This document shows, in pieces, positions 50,305 to 58,395 of a stretch of 64,000 nucleotides of DNA. The notes beneath the pieces were generated by a model. That model searched no databases. It saw only the letters and a program-made list of their open reading frames with translations, and was not told where the DNA came from. The position numbers were made by a program, and so were the translations under genes. This stretch comes from Sphingomonas hominis (GTDB taxonomy: Bacteria; Pseudomonadota; Alphaproteobacteria; Sphingomonadales; Sphingomonadaceae): positions 62,001 to 126,000 of the forward strand of contig NZ_JABULH010000006.1 of the NCBI RefSeq assembly GCF_013328205.1, given 5' to 3'. Position 1 is the stretch's first letter; each line of letters starts with the position of its first letter.

Positions 50305-51386
50305 GCCGCAACCCGCTCCCGCGGCGCGACTGCGCGCGCGTAGATGTCCGCCATGCCGCGCGCGTTGGCGGCGGGAGTGTAGCGCGCGGCGCGTGCCCGC
50401 GCGCGCTCGCCCGCCTCGATCCGCGCGGTGGCGTCGCTCGCCAGCGCCTCAATCGCGCGAGCGAACGCTTCGTCGTCGCCGGGCGTGACGAAGGTGGCGG
50501 CGCCGTCCCATAGTTCGCGGAAGGTCGGAATGTCGGACAGCACCAGCGCGCAGCCCGCCGATGCCGCCTCCAGCACCGCGAGCCCGAACGGCTCGTAGCG
50601 CGTGGCGGAGGCGAAGATCGGGCCTGCCGACAGGTGATCGGCGACGGCCGCGTCCGACAGCGAACCGAGCGTGTCGAGGTAGGCGAAGGCGACCTGCTCG
50701 CCGTGCGGCCCGGCGAGCGGGCCGGCGGCCTTGATCGGCATGCTCACGCGCGCGGCGGCGCGGTCGAGCGTCGCGGCGTCCTTGCCGCGATCCCACAGCC
50801 GACCGGCGGTGAATACGTGATCGGCGAGCGCACCGGTGCTGGGGATCGCGGTGCGGCCGTTGTGGACGACCTGCGGGCGGCGCGGCAGCGCATAGAGCCG
50901 CTGCATGGTGCCCGCGAGCGCGGCGGAAGGGCAGACGCTCACGTCGGCGCGCGCGAGGCCGTCGCCGGTGAGCGCGGCCTGCCACGCGAGATCGGTGGGC
51001 AGCGGCCCCCGCTCGACCGCGTCCCACCACGACGCGACGCAGCTGTGCGCGACCGCGACGATCGGCATCGCATAATCGGCGAGCGCGAAGGCAGGCTGGT
51101 TGAGCTGCACCACGTCCGCACCGTGGAGCGCGGCTGCCATCGCAACCGCGTCGGCGGTGCGGCGTACTTCCGCGGCATCCTGTGCGAGCCAGTCGAGCGG
51201 CAGGCCCGTCTCGGTGTACGTCACGCCCAGCGCGGCGGCGCGGTCGCGCTGCGCCGACGACGGCGCCGGGCCGATCAGTGCCAGGTGCGCGTCGACGCCG
51301 AGGGGCGCGAGCGCGGCGGCGAGTTCGAGCGCATACTGCCACACGCCGCCGACCGCGTCCGCCGTCATCAGCAGGCGCAAGCTCAC
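50301..51386 (-). CDS. GT4-family glycosyltransferase
   Basis: 361 aa. GT-B fold with MTADAVGGVWQYALELAAAL at the N-terminus and the retaining GT4 EX7E motif as EPFGLAVLEAASAG, followed by GCALVLSDIPTFRELW. GTG 51386 overlaps the TGA of the upstream epimerase. Donor and acceptor are unknown; it may start or extend the same glycan as the CgeB proteins. Confidence 0.88.
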   Translation of the reverse strand: MSLRLLMTADAVGGVWQYALELAAALAPLGVDAHLALIGPAPSSAQRDRAAALGVTYTETGLPLDWLAQDAAEVRRTADAVAMAAALHGADVVQLNQPAFALADYAMPIVAVAHSCVASWWDAVERGPLPTDLAWQAALTGDGLARADVSVCPSAALAGTMQRLYALPRRPQVVHNGRTAIPSTGALADHVFTAGRLWDRGKDAATLDRAAARVSMPIKAAGPLAGPHGEQVAFAYLDTLGSLSDAAVADHLSAGPIFASATRYEPFGLAVLEAASAGCALVLSDIPTFRELWDGAATFVTPGDDEAFARAIEALASDATARIEAGERARARAARYTPAANARGMADIYARAVAPRERVAA

Positions 51387-52435
51387 GCAGCGACCTCGAG
51401 CGCGGCATGCTCTGCCTTCAACCAGTCGGCGAGGCGCGCGACGCCGTCGCGCCAGTCGGTCCGACGCGCGAGGCCGAGCGCCGCTTCCGCGGCGCGCGTA
51501 TCGGCGACGAAGTAGCGCTGGTCGCCCGCGCGCCAATCGTCGTGGCGCACGTCAACCGCGCGGCCGGTCACGTCGGCAATATGGTCGAGCAGCACGCGCA
51601 GGCTAACTGCATTGTCGGGCCCGCCACCCAGATTGAACGCGCGACCCGATACCGCGTCGATCCGCGACCAGGCGGCAAGATAGGCGTCGACCGCGTCGGA
51701 CACGTCGAGGATGTCACGCACCTGGCAGCCGTCGCCGTAGAGCGTGATCGGGCGGCCTTTCAATGCGCTGATAAGGAAGTGCGCGACCCAGCCCTGGTCC
51801 TCGGTCCCCATCTGCCGCTGCCCGTAGATGCAGCTCATCCGCATGACAGCGGTCTTGAGCCCGTAGCTGCGCGCGTAATCGAGGACGTACTGGTCGGCCG
51901 CACCCTTCGACACGCCGTAGGGGGTGTGGAAGTCGAGCGGGCGGCTTTCCCCGATACCGTGCGCGCGCACTTCCGCGTCGACGGGTACGTAGCGGTCAGC
52001 CTCCAACGCAAAGTCGAGGTCGGTCAGGTCGCCGTAGACCTTATTGGTGGAGGCGAAGATCACCGGCGCCTCAGGCGCGTGATGGCGCACCGCCTCCAGC
52101 ACGTTGAGCGTGCCCGCGATATTGGTCGCGAAATCGTCCATCGGGTCGGCGAGGCTGGTGGTCACCGCCACCTGCGCGGCGAAGTGGAACACCGCCGACG
52201 CGCCTTTCACCGACTCCGCCACGCGATCGGCATCGCGCACGTCGGCCTCGACGAAGCGGACGCGGTTGCCGTGGCGGCTGCGCAGCCAGTCGAGGTTGCG
52301 CCGCACGCCCACGCGCGCGAGCGCGTCGTAGACGATGACGTCATGGCCGGTGTCGGCGAGGCGATAGGCGAGGTTCGCGCCGATGAAGCCCGCGCCGCCC
52401 GTGACGAGGACCGGCCCCGAAGGCGCTTCACTCAC
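51383..52435 (-). CDS. NAD-dependent sugar-nucleotide epimerase (CDP-paratose 2-epimerase-like)
   Basis: 350-aa extended SDR. VLVTGGAGFIGANLAYRL nucleotide loop; catalytic YGVSKGAADQY; IYGQRQMGTEDQGWVAHF resembles CDP-paratose/CDP-tyvelose epimerases. The exact sugar is uncertain. GTG 52435 overlaps the previous TGA. It supplies an activated sugar to the glycosyltransferases downstream. Confidence 0.85.
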   Translation of the reverse strand: MSEAPSGPVLVTGGAGFIGANLAYRLADTGHDVIVYDALARVGVRRNLDWLRSRHGNRVRFVEADVRDADRVAESVKGASAVFHFAAQVAVTTSLADPMDDFATNIAGTLNVLEAVRHHAPEAPVIFASTNKVYGDLTDLDFALEADRYVPVDAEVRAHGIGESRPLDFHTPYGVSKGAADQYVLDYARSYGLKTAVMRMSCIYGQRQMGTEDQGWVAHFLISALKGRPITLYGDGCQVRDILDVSDAVDAYLAAWSRIDAVSGRAFNLGGGPDNAVSLRVLLDHIADVTGRAVDVRHDDWRAGDQRYFVADTRAAEAALGLARRTDWRDGVARLADWLKAEHAALEVAA

Positions 52436-53544
52436 GCGACCAGCCCGCGCTTGTCGAGCTCGGCGCGCATCGTCTCGACCTTGTCCTCGGCGGTCTGCTG
52501 CGCGACCCATTCCGCGAGCACGGCGAGACCGGCCTGGAAGTCCTGCGCCGCCTCGAAACCGAGTTGTTCCTTAGCGAGATTGGTGTCGCAGAAACAGTGG
52601 CGGATGTCGCCGATCCGCGCCTTGCCGACGACCTGCGGCGAGATGTCGTTCTTGCCCATTGCCTGCGCCAGCTCGGTCGCGACCTCGCGCACCGAGCGAT
52701 GGTGGCCCGAGCCGATGTTGAACGTGCCGCCCGCCGCCTGCGGCAGCGTGAGCGAGTCGGCGAAGGCGCGCGCGACGTCGGAGACGTGGACGAAATCGCG
52801 GCGCTGCTCGCCGTCCTCGAAGATCATCGGCTGCTGGCCGTTCAACAGCCGCGAGGCGAAGATCGCGAGCACGCCGGTATACGGGTTCGACAGCGCCTGG
52901 CCGGGGCCATAGACGTTGAACAACCGCAGGCAGACGCCCTCCATGCCATAGGGTGCGGCCATGATATGCGTGGTGCGCTCCTGCACGTATTTGTTGAGCG
53001 CGTAGATCGAGGACAGGTTCGGGCGCTTCCACTCCGGGGTCGCGATCGCCTCCAGCGGGCGGCCTTGCGCGTCGACCGGCTCCCAGTTGGTCAGCCCATC
53101 GCGCAGACCCTTACGCTCCGCATCCTGCACGAGGTTGCCGTCGGCGTCGCGGTACAGCCCTTCGCCGTAGATCGACATCGACGAGGCGGTGACGACGCGG
53201 CGCACCGGCTGGTCGATCAGCTTCTCGAACAGCACGGCGGTGCCGACGTCGTTGGTCGAGGTGTAGCGCTCGACCTCGTACATCGACTGCCCGACGCCAA
53301 CCTCGGCGGCGAGGTGAACGACGCTGTCGATACCCTTGAGCGCTTTGGCGACCACGTCGCCGTTGCGCACGTCGCCGCGGATCAGCTCGACCTCGTCGTT
53401 GAGGAGCGGTGGGCGATCGACGTCGCCGTGGACCTGCTCGATCAAACTGTCGAGCACGCGCACCTTGTTGCCGCGCGCGAGCAGTTCGTCGGCGACGAAG
53501 CGCCCGATGAAGCCCGCGCCGCCCGTAATCAGAACCGTTTCCAT
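52432..53544 (-). CDS. NAD-dependent epimerase, dTDP-L-rhamnose 4-epimerase-like
   Basis: 370-aa extended SDR and first gene of the operon. VLITGGAGFIGRFVADEL binds NAD; HLAAEVGVGQSMYEVERYTS and the YALNKYVQE catalytic motif match dTDP-L-rhamnose 4-epimerase-type proteins, which produce 6-deoxy-talose or similar; UDP-glucose 4-epimerase-like activity is possible. ATG 53544 (METVLITGG) is preceded by a purine-rich GGGAAGC. The promoter region carries an FNR-like box and an EcfG-like motif. Confidence 0.86.
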   Translation of the reverse strand: METVLITGGAGFIGRFVADELLARGNKVRVLDSLIEQVHGDVDRPPLLNDEVELIRGDVRNGDVVAKALKGIDSVVHLAAEVGVGQSMYEVERYTSTNDVGTAVLFEKLIDQPVRRVVTASSMSIYGEGLYRDADGNLVQDAERKGLRDGLTNWEPVDAQGRPLEAIATPEWKRPNLSSIYALNKYVQERTTHIMAAPYGMEGVCLRLFNVYGPGQALSNPYTGVLAIFASRLLNGQQPMIFEDGEQRRDFVHVSDVARAFADSLTLPQAAGGTFNIGSGHHRSVREVATELAQAMGKNDISPQVVGKARIGDIRHCFCDTNLAKEQLGFEAAQDFQAGLAVLAEWVAQQTAEDKVETMRAELDKRGLVA

Positions 53545-53582
53545 GCTTCCCACCCCGCATACGGTCGATGGGTGTAGCGGCA

Positions 53583-53596
53583 TTGATCTGGATCAA
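53583..53596. promoter_or_regulatory. Perfect FNR/FixK-type box upstream of the glycan operon
   Basis: TTGAT-CTGG-ATCAA, an exact match to the TTGAT-N4-ATCAA consensus of FNR, FnrL and FixK regulators; the palindrome extends to 18 bases (53581-53598). It lies 39 bases before the operon start codon, in the spacer shared with the divergent phosphatase gene. Confidence 0.6.
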
Positions 53597-53633
53597 TGAC
53601 AAAGCACGGCCATCGACGCCATGACAAGGTAAG

Positions 53634-53658
53634 AACATCTTCTACTTAGCTTTGTTCC
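53634..53658 (-). promoter_or_regulatory. EcfG-like general-stress promoter for the glycan operon
   Basis: On the minus strand GGAAC (53658-53654), a 16-base spacer and TGTT (53637-53634), close to the GGAAC-N16/17-CGTT consensus of the alphaproteobacterial sigma factor EcfG. Transcription would begin near 53626, about 80 bases before the first start codon and upstream of the FNR-like box. Confidence 0.4.
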
Positions 53659-53731
53659 GCAAGTCGTTCCGGGGTCGTAATTTTCTTGAGCTCAGTTGCC
53701 GCGGCGGCGGCGGCGTGGTTGAGCGGACACC

Positions 53732-54316
53732 ATGACCCGCACCATCCTGCTCGCGCGCCATGGCATCCACGCCGAGGTCGGCCACATCCTGAGCGGCCGG
53801 TCGGAGATCGCGCTCGCCGACGAGGGTCGCGCGCAGGCCGAGCGGCTGGCGTGGTGGCTCAGTCGCATGCCACTATCGTCGATCCACACCAGTCCGCGCG
53901 CGCGGACGCAGCAAACCGCGGCGCCCGCCGCCGCGCGCGCCGGGCTGGTGCCGGTGGTCGCGCCCGCGCTGGACGAGATCGATTTCGGCGCGTTCACCGG
54001 GCGCGACTTCGCGTCACTCGACGCGGACGCGGACTGGCAGCGCTGGAACGCGGAGCGCGACACCGCGCGCTGCCCGAACGGCGAGACGATGGCGGAGGCG
54101 GTGGAGCGCGCGTGGCGCTACATCCACGCTATTCCCACCGATAAGGCGCCCGCGCTGTGCGTGACGCACTGCGACGTGATCCGCGGACTGGTGGCGCGGC
54201 ACTTGGGCGTGTCGTTCACGCGCATCTACGGGTTCGACTGCGATCCCGGATCGGTGACGACGCTCCAGTTAAGCAACGCGGGCACGCGGCTGGTCGCGCT
54301 CAACGAGCGGCCATGA
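53732..54316 (+). CDS. Histidine phosphatase family protein
   Basis: 194-aa phosphoglycerate-mutase-like fold. The phosphohistidine motif is LLARHGIHAE, with Ile-His in place of the common Glu-Thr; IHTSPRARTQQTA, DEIDFGAFTGRDF and VTHCDVIRGLVARHLG complete the site. A phosphatase or mutase of unknown substrate, perhaps a sugar phosphate given its place in the glycan cluster. Divergent from the epimerase operon; its last 17 bases overlap the DUF6165 gene tail to tail. Confidence 0.87.
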   Translation: MTRTILLARHGIHAEVGHILSGRSEIALADEGRAQAERLAWWLSRMPLSSIHTSPRARTQQTAAPAAARAGLVPVVAPALDEIDFGAFTGRDFASLDADADWQRWNAERDTARCPNGETMAEAVERAWRYIHAIPTDKAPALCVTHCDVIRGLVARHLGVSFTRIYGFDCDPGSVTTLQLSNAGTRLVALNERP

Positions 54317-54755
54317 GCCCTGCCCCGCCCGCACGCGCCGAGGTGTGGACCGGCACCTGCCGCATGTCGGCGTAGCTCTTTTCTTCGATCAGATCGGAGC
54401 CCATCGTCTCGTTGATCGCGCGCTTGATCGCGGCGCGCTCGTCGTTGCGGTGGTACACCGCGCGCGCGAGGCTGATGAATTCGGCGCCGAACGTGCCCGC
54501 CGCTTCCTGTTCGCGGATCGCGTCCTCGATCTCCCACAGATCCTCGTTGACTGCCTTGAGCGTGGCGTAGAGCGGAGCCACCCCGTCGCTGCGCAGCGCC
54601 ATGTCGCCGAATTCGCTCAGCAGCCGGTGCTCGTTCATCACATTGGCGCGCGCGTCGGCGCGCACGATCCGCTCGCGCTTGATCTCGAGGATGCTGATCT
54701 TGTCGAGCAGTTCGCCCCAGGACACGGGAACATTTGGGCTAATTCTGGAGGCCAT
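54300..54755 (-). CDS. DUF6165 family protein
   Basis: 151 aa, helical. VPVSWGELLDKISILEIKRERI and a closing SDLIEEKSYADMRQVPVHTS are the recognisable family segments. DUF6165 proteins occur beside glycosyltransferases; function unknown. The start overlaps the end of the GT9-like gene by 17 bases and the 3' end overlaps the histidine phosphatase gene. Confidence 0.78.
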   Translation of the reverse strand: MASRISPNVPVSWGELLDKISILEIKRERIVRADARANVMNEHRLLSEFGDMALRSDGVAPLYATLKAVNEDLWEIEDAIREQEAAGTFGAEFISLARAVYHRNDERAAIKRAINETMGSDLIEEKSYADMRQVPVHTSARAGGAGLMAAR

Positions 54756-55662
54756 GCGCTGCTTTCCTGTGCGGGGCTTGGAAGTCGGATAGGTCGCGCG
54801 CGATGGTGTCGACCACGCTCGCCCAGTCGCCCGCGCGCGGTTGCGCGTAGAGGCGCATCGTCGGGTACCAGGGCGTGTCGGGCGCGCCAGGCGTCCAGCG
54901 CCAGTCGGGCTCGGCCTTGAGCATCAGCCACGTCGGCCGCCCGAGCGCACCGGCCAGATGCGCGATCATCGTGTCGACGGTGACGACCAGCGCGCAGGCG
55001 GCAACCAGCGAGGCGGTGGCGTCGATGTCGAACGGGCACCCGGCGGGGTTGAGGACGGCGAGCTCGGACGGCTCGGCGACGAGCGACAGGCAGCGATTGC
55101 CTTCGCACAAGGGCGCGAGCAGCGCGGCGGGCACGCGGCGGTCGTGGTCCCAGTCGCCCGAGGAATAGCATAGCCCAATCGTTTCCGCGGGCAGTGCGGC
55201 GGGGCTGGCGCGCAGGTAGGGTGCGCTGGCGTCCGCGGGCGTCGCGCGCAATGCCTGCGGCAGTTCGGTGATCTCGATGTCGCAGGCGAACGGCTTGGCA
55301 GGTGCCGCGTGGTCGAAGGGGAGCAGGCGATCAACGCCGGGGATCGTCGCCAGCAGATTGTGCAGCCGCGCGGGAGCCTCGACCGCTACCGAGCGTGCCC
55401 GGCGTGCGAGCAAAGGCAGGAAGCGCGCGAACTGGATCGTGTCGCCGAGCCCGTGGTAGCAGCGCACCAGCACGTCCTCGCCGTCGAACGCGCGGCCGTC
55501 CCACAACCAGCGGCGGTGATAATCGACGCGCGGGTCGTCGCGCTCCGCTGGATCACGTGCAGCGATCGTCGCGTCGCCGATCGCGAAGGCGGCTGCGTAG
55601 TCGCCGCGGCGCATCGCGGCGGTCCACCCGTCGGTAGCATGGGGGTCGGCAGCATCTACCAT
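54739..55662 (-). CDS. GT9-like (heptosyltransferase fold) protein
   Basis: 307 aa. RCYHGLGDTIQFARFLPLLA is the GLGDxIQFARF segment found in TPR-linked GT9-like proteins; the C-terminal half has VVTVDTMIAHLAGALGRPTW, the donor-site region of heptosyltransferases. Unlike many relatives it lacks a TPR array; only a short helical N-terminus precedes the domain. Likely a glycosyltransferase of the cluster. Coupled to DUF6165. Confidence 0.78.
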   Translation of the reverse strand: MVDAADPHATDGWTAAMRRGDYAAAFAIGDATIAARDPAERDDPRVDYHRRWLWDGRAFDGEDVLVRCYHGLGDTIQFARFLPLLARRARSVAVEAPARLHNLLATIPGVDRLLPFDHAAPAKPFACDIEITELPQALRATPADASAPYLRASPAALPAETIGLCYSSGDWDHDRRVPAALLAPLCEGNRCLSLVAEPSELAVLNPAGCPFDIDATASLVAACALVVTVDTMIAHLAGALGRPTWLMLKAEPDWRWTPGAPDTPWYPTMRLYAQPRAGDWASVVDTIARDLSDFQAPHRKAAHGLQN

Positions 55663-55738
55663 CCCTGCCTAAATCCTTGAGGAAGCGACGCGGTTCCATC
55701 GTTGCGGATGCGTAATGCAGCTTTGTTGCTGGCTCACC

Positions 55739-55763
55739 GGAACGGCACTGTGGCAGGATCGTT
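55739..55763 (+). promoter_or_regulatory. EcfG-type general-stress promoter for the methyltransferase/glycosidase pair
   Basis: GGAAC (55739-55743), 16 bases, then CGTT (55760-55763), an exact match to the GGAAC-N16/17-CGTT consensus. The predicted transcript would begin near 55770, twenty bases before the ATG at 55790, with GGGGGA as ribosome binding site. Confidence 0.5.
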
Positions 55764-55789
55764 GGCGTAACGATTGCGAAGGGGGACGA

Positions 55790-56611
55790 ATGAGCGACAC
55801 TGGGGAACGCGCGGACACGCGTGACGCATTGCGTGAGGAGGTGCGCGCGCTCGCGCCGTGGTTCCACAACATCGATCTGGGCGGCGGGCTCCACACCGCG
55901 CCCGATCATTTCCTGGGCGACTATCCCAACTTCAAGTTCGCGATGTTCCGCGACTGCGTGCCCGCCGACCTGACCGGCAAGACCGTGCTCGACATCGGCT
56001 GCAACGCGGGCTTCTATTCGATGGAGATGAAGCGGCGTGGCGCTGCGCGCGTCGTCGGCATCGATTCGGACGAGCGTTACTTGGCGCAGGCACGGGTCGC
56101 AGCGCGGGCGCTGGGCTTCCAGGACTCGGTCGAGTTCCGCAACCTGTCGGTCTACGACGTCGCGAAGCTCGGCGAGCGCTTCGACGTCGTGATCTTCATG
56201 GGCGTGCTCTACCACCTGCGCCACCCGCTGCTCGCGCTCGACCTGATCCGCGAGCATGTCGCGCGCGACCTGATGCTGTTCCAGACGATGCAGCAGGGAT
56301 CAACCGAGGTATCGGACGTGCCGGAGGACCACCCCTTCTTCCTGCCCGACAGCTACACGCCGCCGCCGTATTTCGACGAGCCGGGCTATCCCAAGATGCA
56401 CTTCATCGAGCGGAAGTTCGCGGGCGACTGGACAAACTGGTGGGCACCCAACCGGGCGGGGTCGATGGCGATGTTGCGCGCCGCGGGGTTCGCGGTGGTC
56501 GAGAGCCCGCAGGACGACGTCTTCCTTTGCCGCGTCACCGACGTGCCCTATGCGCAATTTGGTCCGGCCGCGGTGTACCCGGCCAAGAACGATATGGGGG
56601 TAAACGCGTGA
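55790..56611 (+). CDS. SAM-dependent methyltransferase (TIGR04290-like, glycan-cluster type)
   Basis: 273 aa. TVLDIGCNAGFYSMEMKRRG and VVGIDSDERYLAQA form the AdoMet site; NIDLGGGLHTAPDHFLGDYP and GVLYHLRHPLLALDLI recall the CmoB-like fold. Such methyltransferases sit in sugar clusters beside glycosidase-like proteins. Start chosen at ATG 55790 behind GGGGGACGA; upstream in-frame codons carry no homology. The stop overlaps the GTG of the next gene. Confidence 0.82.
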   Translation: MSDTGERADTRDALREEVRALAPWFHNIDLGGGLHTAPDHFLGDYPNFKFAMFRDCVPADLTGKTVLDIGCNAGFYSMEMKRRGAARVVGIDSDERYLAQARVAARALGFQDSVEFRNLSVYDVAKLGERFDVVIFMGVLYHLRHPLLALDLIREHVARDLMLFQTMQQGSTEVSDVPEDHPFFLPDSYTPPPYFDEPGYPKMHFIERKFAGDWTNWWAPNRAGSMAMLRAAGFAVVESPQDDVFLCRVTDVPYAQFGPAAVYPAKNDMGVNA

Positions 56612-57531
56612 TCGAAGCGGCGATGATCTGGAACGAGCCGAACAACAAGTCGCACTGGGATCCCGAGGTCGACCCCGACTGGTCGAAGTTCGCCGACACG
56701 GTCAGCCGCACCGGAGCCGCGATCAAGGCAGTCAACCCGAACGTGACGCGCGTGCTGGGCGGCATGTCGCCGATCGACCCGATGTGGGTGAAGCGTCTGG
56801 AGGGCCACGGCTGCTTGGACGCGGTCGACGTGCTGGCGGTGCACGGCTTTCCGCTCGACTGGAATTTGTGGTCGATCCACGAATGGCCCAACAAGATCGC
56901 CGAGATCGAGGCGGTTACGACCAAGCCCGTCTGGGTGACCGAGGTCGGCGTCGGCTCGTTCGGCGCGGAGGAAGTGCAGGTGTTCGGGGTCGAGAAGACC
57001 GCCGAGCTGCTGATCGGCCGCGTGCCGCGCATCTACTGGTATTCTTTGTTCGACCTGCCACAGGAATGGGGTGCGACGACGCGCCACCGCGAGGCGGAAG
57101 GCTCGAGCTATTATCGCCATTTCTACATGGGGCTGATCCGCGCCGACGGGACGCCCAAGCCGTCGCTAGACTCTTACGCTAAGGTCGCGTCGGAGATGGG
57201 GCTGATGCAGTGGTTCCACTACCACGACCCCCGGCTGGACGACGCGGTCGAGTGGATGAAGCGGCTGGGCACGAAGAAGCTGCGCACCGGACTGTCCTGG
57301 GCCGACAGCTTTCGCCCCGACGCGATCGGCTGGTTCGACCGGCAGATGGAGGCGCTGCAGGATTTCGACACCACCGTCACCTTCTGCTTCACGCCCGAGC
57401 ATCTCGGCATCCAGCCGCACCACACCAGCGCGGCGCGCGAGCCGCAGGCGTTCGCCGATTTCTGCGCGCAGATGATCGAGCGCTATGCGCCCAAGGTAGC
57501 GGCGCCGAAGGCGGAGGTGGTCGCGGCTTGA
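56608..57531 (+). CDS. Glycoside hydrolase-like TIM-barrel protein (beta-xylosidase-like)
   Basis: 307 aa. A TIM barrel of clan-A type: AAMIWNEPNN carries the acid/base-type Asn-Glu and VWVTEVGVGSFG the nucleophile-type Glu, as in GH39/GH5-like xylosidases. No signal peptide, so it acts in the cytosol. The GTG overlaps the methyltransferase TGA. With a UDP-xylose synthase-like gene at 46024, xylose in the cluster product would fit, but substrate is inferred. Confidence 0.75.
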   Translation: MIEAAMIWNEPNNKSHWDPEVDPDWSKFADTVSRTGAAIKAVNPNVTRVLGGMSPIDPMWVKRLEGHGCLDAVDVLAVHGFPLDWNLWSIHEWPNKIAEIEAVTTKPVWVTEVGVGSFGAEEVQVFGVEKTAELLIGRVPRIYWYSLFDLPQEWGATTRHREAEGSSYYRHFYMGLIRADGTPKPSLDSYAKVASEMGLMQWFHYHDPRLDDAVEWMKRLGTKKLRTGLSWADSFRPDAIGWFDRQMEALQDFDTTVTFCFTPEHLGIQPHHTSAAREPQAFADFCAQMIERYAPKVAAPKAEVVAA

Positions 57532-57540
57532 TTGCATATT

Positions 57541-57624
57541 CGTCGTCCCGGACTTGATCCGGGACCCCGCTTCTTCTGCGACCGGGCAAAAGCAGCGGGA
57601 CCCCGGATCAAGTCCGGGGTGACG
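57541..57624. repeat. REP-like fold-back repeat, copy 5
   Basis: CGTCGTCCCGGACTTGATCC ... GGATCAAGTCCGGGGTGACG; arms of about 30 bases almost fully complementary. It separates the convergent glycosidase-like gene and ygfZ and ends the glycan cluster. Confidence 0.88.
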
Positions 57625-57631
57625 AGGGTGA

Positions 57632-58351
57632 TTAGTTTGCGGGGGGCGGCACGACGCCGTCGCCCAGCTCCTCCGCGCGACGCACCGTCACCATCACGCC
57701 CAGGTCCGCGTAACCCACGCGCCGCTTCGGATCGGCGGCGTCGTCGGGCGCGACCGCGAGGCGGCGGTTGACCTTGCTGCGGTGGTGCATCCGCGCGGTG
57801 TTTTCCTGCCCGACGTAGCAGCCCTTGGTGAAGCTGACGCCGTTCAGCTCGCGCGCGTTCGCCTCCAGCCACAAGGTCTCGCCCGAGCCGAGTTCGGCCA
57901 GCCCTTCCGTGACGCCGAGCGACAGGCGGTGCGCGTGCCAGCCCTTAGCCGGCGCGCCCGGCGGCGCGATCCAGCGGTAGCCGAGCGCGGGAAGCCGCGG
58001 ATCGGGCACCGCACCCTCAACGGGCTCACGCGACCAATGCACCGCCAGCCCGTCGTCGCGCGCGATCGTGATGGCGCGGCGCAGGCGGTAGATCGACAGC
58101 CGACGCGCGAGCGCATCGGCCTGGGTCGCCTCGACATCCAGCAGCACGTCGTCGCCGTCCGCCCACATGATGAAGTCGAACAACGCCTTGCCCTGCGGCG
58201 TCAGCAGCGCAGCATAGGCGGGCAGCCGGCCCGTGTCGTTGGTGACGAGCCCTTGGAGGAACCCCGCCGCATCCTCGCCCGAGACGCGCAGGATCGCGCG
58301 ATCGGTCAATGTCGTGCCGGGTTCGAGGGCGGTCGGGGTGGCATCGCTCAT
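57632..58351 (-). CDS. ygfZ: YgfZ/GcvT-like folate-binding protein
   Basis: 239 aa. Tetrahydrofolate-dependent factor for Fe-S cluster assembly or repair. The family signature KGCYVGQE is present (FTKGCYVGQENTARMHH), with ILRVSGEDAAGFLQGLVTND at the N-terminus. Useful partner for the Fe-S enzymes encoded nearby (photolyase, uracil-DNA glycosylase). Divergent from pyrC. Confidence 0.92.
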   Translation of the reverse strand: MSDATPTALEPGTTLTDRAILRVSGEDAAGFLQGLVTNDTGRLPAYAALLTPQGKALFDFIMWADGDDVLLDVEATQADALARRLSIYRLRRAITIARDDGLAVHWSREPVEGAVPDPRLPALGYRWIAPPGAPAKGWHAHRLSLGVTEGLAELGSGETLWLEANARELNGVSFTKGCYVGQENTARMHHRSKVNRRLAVAPDDAADPKRRVGYADLGVMVTVRRAEELGDGVVPPPAN

Positions 58352-58395
58352 GCCCCCGAGTTAGGGAGGCGCATCACGCGACGAAAGGGCTGGCG

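Noticed and set aside
55858-57531. Single 557-codon protein spanning methyltransferase and glycosidase-like genes
   Set aside because: Only the last 307 residues have protein character; the first part is an out-of-frame shadow of the methyltransferase. The real gene starts at GTG 56608.
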